From the NCBI GenBank assembly GCA_937891015.1, contig CALAPY010000059.1, positions 1 through 64,000 on the forward strand: a stretch of DNA of 64,000 nucleotides, written 5' to 3'. Source of the DNA: UBA2108 sp002713215 (GTDB lineage: Bacteria > Bacteroidota > Bacteroidia > Flavobacteriales_G > Salibacteraceae). The notes under the pieces are model-generated. The model ran no database searches and was not told the DNA's origin. It saw nothing but the letters and a program-made list of their open reading frames with translations. Both the position numbers and the translations under genes were made by a program. Shown here piece after piece: positions 61,299 to 64,000 of the stretch. How positions within the stretch are numbered: position 1 is the first letter of the stretch; each line of letters begins with the position of its first letter.

Positions 61299-62747
61299 TT
61301 AAATATCTCCTCGCCCAATTACTTTAACTCTATTATTTTCTTTTATCAATATCAGCTCGTCCAGAGAAAATACTCCCCAACAATCCAACACAAATAAGTT
61401 CTTTTTTGATCTTATATAATCCACCAATTGGGCATTATTTCTATATGCTGAATGTGCGGTTGAAACAACAATCAAATCATAGTCCCTTTCCAACATTTTA
61501 CCAAAATTGGTTTCCACTGCTCGTTCCAGTTCCTCCCAGTAACCTAAAAATGGATCATGTAAGCTTAAGTTAGCTTTAGATCGCAGTAATTTTCGACTCA
61601 GGAGTTCTACTGGCGTATAACGGGTATCACCAACATCATTCAAATAACTTACTCCAAGAACCAATATATCCTTACCAGCCAAACCTTCTGGCGTGTTCTC
61701 TTCAATAATTTCAAACGCTCTCAACGGCATTTGGTCGTTTACCTGAACAGCCTTTTCTGAATTGGTTAGGGGATCATTACTCTTGAACAGCGTTTGCTTT
61801 GACCAACTTGCCAATAAGGGATCTTTGGTTAAACAATATCCTCCTACGCCTAACCCGGGCATCATGATGTTTTTATGGGTTGGACGCATTCTTATGGCCT
61901 GAATTACCTCATACAGATTCACTCCTGCCTCCTCCGCGTAATTACTCCATTCCTGAATGAATGAAATATTCATGGCCCGGAATGAGTTTTCCAACACTTT
62001 AGCCATTTCGGTTGCATGTGTATTTGAAAGGCGCGTAAGCGGATACTCATCGGTTCTAATTATCGTCTTTAAAAAAGATTCAACCCGATCGGCACTTCTT
62101 TCATCAACGCCCGAATAGACGCGATAAAAATTTTGAATGGAATCTATGTATTTGGGGCCCGGCATCACACGCTCATAACTGTGCCCTATGAACCCATCAA
62201 ACGAAAGTCCTCTTTTTTCAAATTCTTCCTCAATAATTGGTTTTACTACAAACTGACAGGTTCCCGGAGGTACTGTTGTTTCAACTAAGATTAAAACATT
62301 GAGTTTGCAAACTTCACCAATGGACTGAATGGCCTTTTTAAATCCACTAAGACTTACATCATAAGATTGGAGTTCCTTTTCCTCATCGGATACTTTGGCA
62401 ACATCTAAATTGATATCGATAATTATAACATCAGCTTTTTTGTATGCATAGGTATTATGCGTTGCTAAAAAATTGGATTTCTGCCTTGACTTTTCAAAAT
62501 ACTCCTGCACCTTGGGATCTGACGAGGCAATAGGGAACTCACCATTATTGAGTGCATTTATTTTTGTTATTGCTTCTTCTGTAGGTAAATCTACTCCAAT
62601 AACTGCATATTCTTCGGATATTCCATTTGCGCAAACCAAACTCATTACCGCGCCAACAAAACCCAGACCCTGAACGGCCACCACCTTTTTACCGGCATTC
62701 TTCGATAAAAAATCATCGATTTGCTGCGAGTCAATTGCTTCTATCAT
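61299..62747 (-). CDS. Nucleotide-sugar dehydrogenase
   Basis: A 482-residue UDP-sugar 6-dehydrogenase relative with Rossmann motif GLGFVG (27-32) and catalytic Cys305 in GVGGYCLTKDP, like UDP-N-acetyl-hexosamine dehydrogenases (WbpA/WbpO type). It is longer than the AlgD-like enzyme at 49 kb and clearly a different lineage. Paired with the following SDR gene it could make a uronate such as GalNAcA or a related sugar. It lies 7 bases after the neuA gene. Confidence 0.85.
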   Translation of the reverse strand: MIEAIDSQQIDDFLSKNAGKKVVAVQGLGFVGAVMSLVCANGISEEYAVIGVDLPTEEAITKINALNNGEFPIASSDPKVQEYFEKSRQKSNFLATHNTYAYKKADVIIIDINLDVAKVSDEEKELQSYDVSLSGFKKAIQSIGEVCKLNVLILVETTVPPGTCQFVVKPIIEEEFEKRGLSFDGFIGHSYERVMPGPKYIDSIQNFYRVYSGVDERSADRVESFLKTIIRTDEYPLTRLSNTHATEMAKVLENSFRAMNISFIQEWSNYAEEAGVNLYEVIQAIRMRPTHKNIMMPGLGVGGYCLTKDPLLASWSKQTLFKSNDPLTNSEKAVQVNDQMPLRAFEIIEENTPEGLAGKDILVLGVSYLNDVGDTRYTPVELLSRKLLRSKANLSLHDPFLGYWEELERAVETNFGKMLERDYDLIVVSTAHSAYRNNAQLVDYIRSKKNLFVLDCWGVFSLDELILIKENNRVKVIGRGDI

Positions 62748-62754
62748 TCCACCA

Positions 62755-63459
62755 CTACAAGTTAATTTCTACGTATCCTTTTTCAATAAGGAACTCGGCA
62801 AACTCCCAATCCAGCATATTGTCCAGGTCGAAAGATCGTTCTTCTGGCATTAATACCTTCTTCAAGTTTTTAAAGTCTGCAAAACTATTCGCTTTAAGAA
62901 TACTTTCGCTTTGCATTGCATACACAGCCCCGTTTACTTCATAAACCACCGGGGCGTCTTGTCTACGAACCGCGTCGTGCGTCTTGGACTTTTGCAACCA
63001 ACCGTTTTTATCTTCTTCATAAAGAATGTAATACGGGTTTGATGAAGTTTCTTTAACAGTCATGGACATGTCGGTATCGGCTTTACAGGCCCGAATTGAA
63101 TTTTTTATGTCTTCGGCAATTCTAAACGGGGAGGTGGGTTGAAGCAAAATGACCTTGTTAACCTTTTTACCTAAATCCAGGTAATGGCTAAGTGCGTGTT
63201 TAATTACCCCAAAACTTCCTGCTTCATCTGAGGCCAAATCGTCGGGGCGCTTAAAAGGAACTTGCAATCCTAAACTCTGAACGACTTCAATTATGGAATC
63301 TGAATCAGTGGATACACAAATTTGACTATCAGGAACAAACTTTCTAGCTAACTCAATACTATATTGAATAAGAGGTTTTCCCCCCAGTTGCTTAATATTT
63401 TTACCCGGGATACCCTTAGACCCTCCTCTAGCAGTTATAAGAAAGAGTAACTTATCCAT
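62755..63459 (-). CDS. neuA: CMP-nonulosonic acid synthetase (NeuA/LegF type)
   Basis: A 234-residue cytidylyltransferase. The N-terminal ITARGGSKGIPGKNIKQLGGKPLI is the CMP-sialate/CMP-legionaminate synthetase signature, followed by LLQPTSPFRIAEDI. It activates the nine-carbon sugar for transfer. ATG 63459 was chosen; a longer in-frame extension to 63519 would overlap the nucleotidyltransferase upstream. The stop of that gene lies 1 base before the chosen start. Confidence 0.93.
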   Translation of the reverse strand: MDKLLFLITARGGSKGIPGKNIKQLGGKPLIQYSIELARKFVPDSQICVSTDSDSIIEVVQSLGLQVPFKRPDDLASDEAGSFGVIKHALSHYLDLGKKVNKVILLQPTSPFRIAEDIKNSIRACKADTDMSMTVKETSSNPYYILYEEDKNGWLQKSKTHDAVRRQDAPVVYEVNGAVYAMQSESILKANSFADFKNLKKVLMPEERSFDLDNMLDWEFAEFLIEKGYVEINL

Positions 63460-63460
63460 T

Positions 63461-64000
63461 TCACAAGTGTATATGATTAATATCCTCTTGAGCTTTTTTA
63501 AAATCTTCCATTCTACCAATATCCAACCAATAGGAACGAATGGGATAAGACGTCACTTTTCGCTCTTGTGAAATCAGCAATTCAACCAGATCAGTAGCAT
63601 CAAACTTTTCATTTTTAGCTATAAGTTCGATCAGACTTGTTTTAACCAAATAAATTCCTGCATTGGCAAAATAGGTATAGGTTGGCTTTTCACTCAATCC
63701 TGAAATGATTCCATTCTCACCTTCCACTATTGCGTAAGGAACACTATAACTATAGGGTATGGTTGCCATCTGCATATCACTTCCTTTCTTAATGGCATCG
63801 TTTACAAAATCTTCCAAATCCAAATCGGTCAACAAATCAGAATTCATGACCAATACATAATCATTTTCAAAACTATCAACCAGGCTCATTGAGCCAATGG
63901 TACCCAACGGTTTGTCCTCATTGACATAATTGATTTGTAAGGATTTACTTTCACCGTTTCCAAAAAACTCGGTTATCCTATCTCCCAGGTAGTTTAGTGA
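63461..64000 (-). CDS. Sugar nucleotidyltransferase, C-terminal part (PtmE-like)
   Basis: The reading frame is open to the right edge, so only the last 179 residues are visible. NYVNEDKPLGTIGSMSLV, DYVLVMNSDLL (the DxD-like metal site) and KPTYTYFANAGIYLV are typical of GlmU/RmlA-type nucleotidyltransferases. In GDP-linked legionaminate pathways PtmE, which carries such a domain, makes the GDP-glucosamine precursor. That role here rests on its position before neuA; CBS domains would be expected off the edge. Confidence 0.8.
   Translation of the reverse strand, partial: SLNYLGDRITEFFGNGESKSLQINYVNEDKPLGTIGSMSLVDSFENDYVLVMNSDLLTDLDLEDFVNDAIKKGSDMQMATIPYSYSVPYAIVEGENGIISGLSEKPTYTYFANAGIYLVKTSLIELIAKNEKFDATDLVELLISQERKVTSYPIRSYWLDIGRMEDFKKAQEDINHIHL

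Overview
The window looks like a chromosomal segment of a Bacteroidota, probably a marine Flavobacteriales. The evidence is type IX secretion (T9SS) sorting domains, a PorP/SprF protein, near-absence of Shine-Dalgarno motifs, and promoter boxes of the Bacteroidota form TTG-N17..23-TAnnTTTG. There are no rRNA or tRNA genes, insertion sequences or CRISPR arrays that I can see. Coding density is high and no gene-free stretch exceeds 300 bases; the longest (14520-14760) holds hairpins.

Left part (1-8.5 kb): the start of rpmG (L33, running off the left edge), a thioredoxin-fold-like secreted protein, a class I aminotransferase, a secreted metzincin protease, a YceI lipoprotein, a four-EF-hand protein, and the phenylacetyl-CoA epoxidase genes paaABCD with a divergent paaE.

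8.5-36.6 kb: a giant PKD-repeat T9SS type B cargo protein translationally coupled to a PorP/SprF partner; a di-heme peroxidase lipoprotein coupled to a subtilisin with a type A sorting domain; an M23/LysM endopeptidase; a START-like/CPBP/spondin cassette; an elbB-hydrolase-AI-2E permease-nitroreductase operon; a guaB-parvulin-lipoprotein-SurA-MoxR operon; two tandem FN3-type B sorting-domain paralogues; and a DUF6089-like beta-barrel protein.

36.7-64 kb: one large surface-glycan locus. It has five or six glycosyltransferases, a Wzy-like polymerase, two deacetylases, AsnB, acetyltransferases, methyltransferases, an AlgD-like dehydrogenase and, from 52 kb to the right edge, a tightly overlapping minus-strand operon for a CMP-nonulosonic acid. 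That operon runs nucleotidyltransferase, neuA, a dehydrogenase and SDR enzyme, legC, neuB, neuC, formyltransferase, hisF-like, hisH-like, N-acetyl sugar amidotransferase, then a surface-carbohydrate protein. A formyltransferase in place of the usual N-acetyltransferase, next to an amidine-forming trio, suggests an unusual N-formyl and/or amidino legionaminic- or pseudaminic-like sugar. No Wzx flippase is visible and the locus continues past the right edge.

All functional statements come from reading motifs and gene order; no database search was run.
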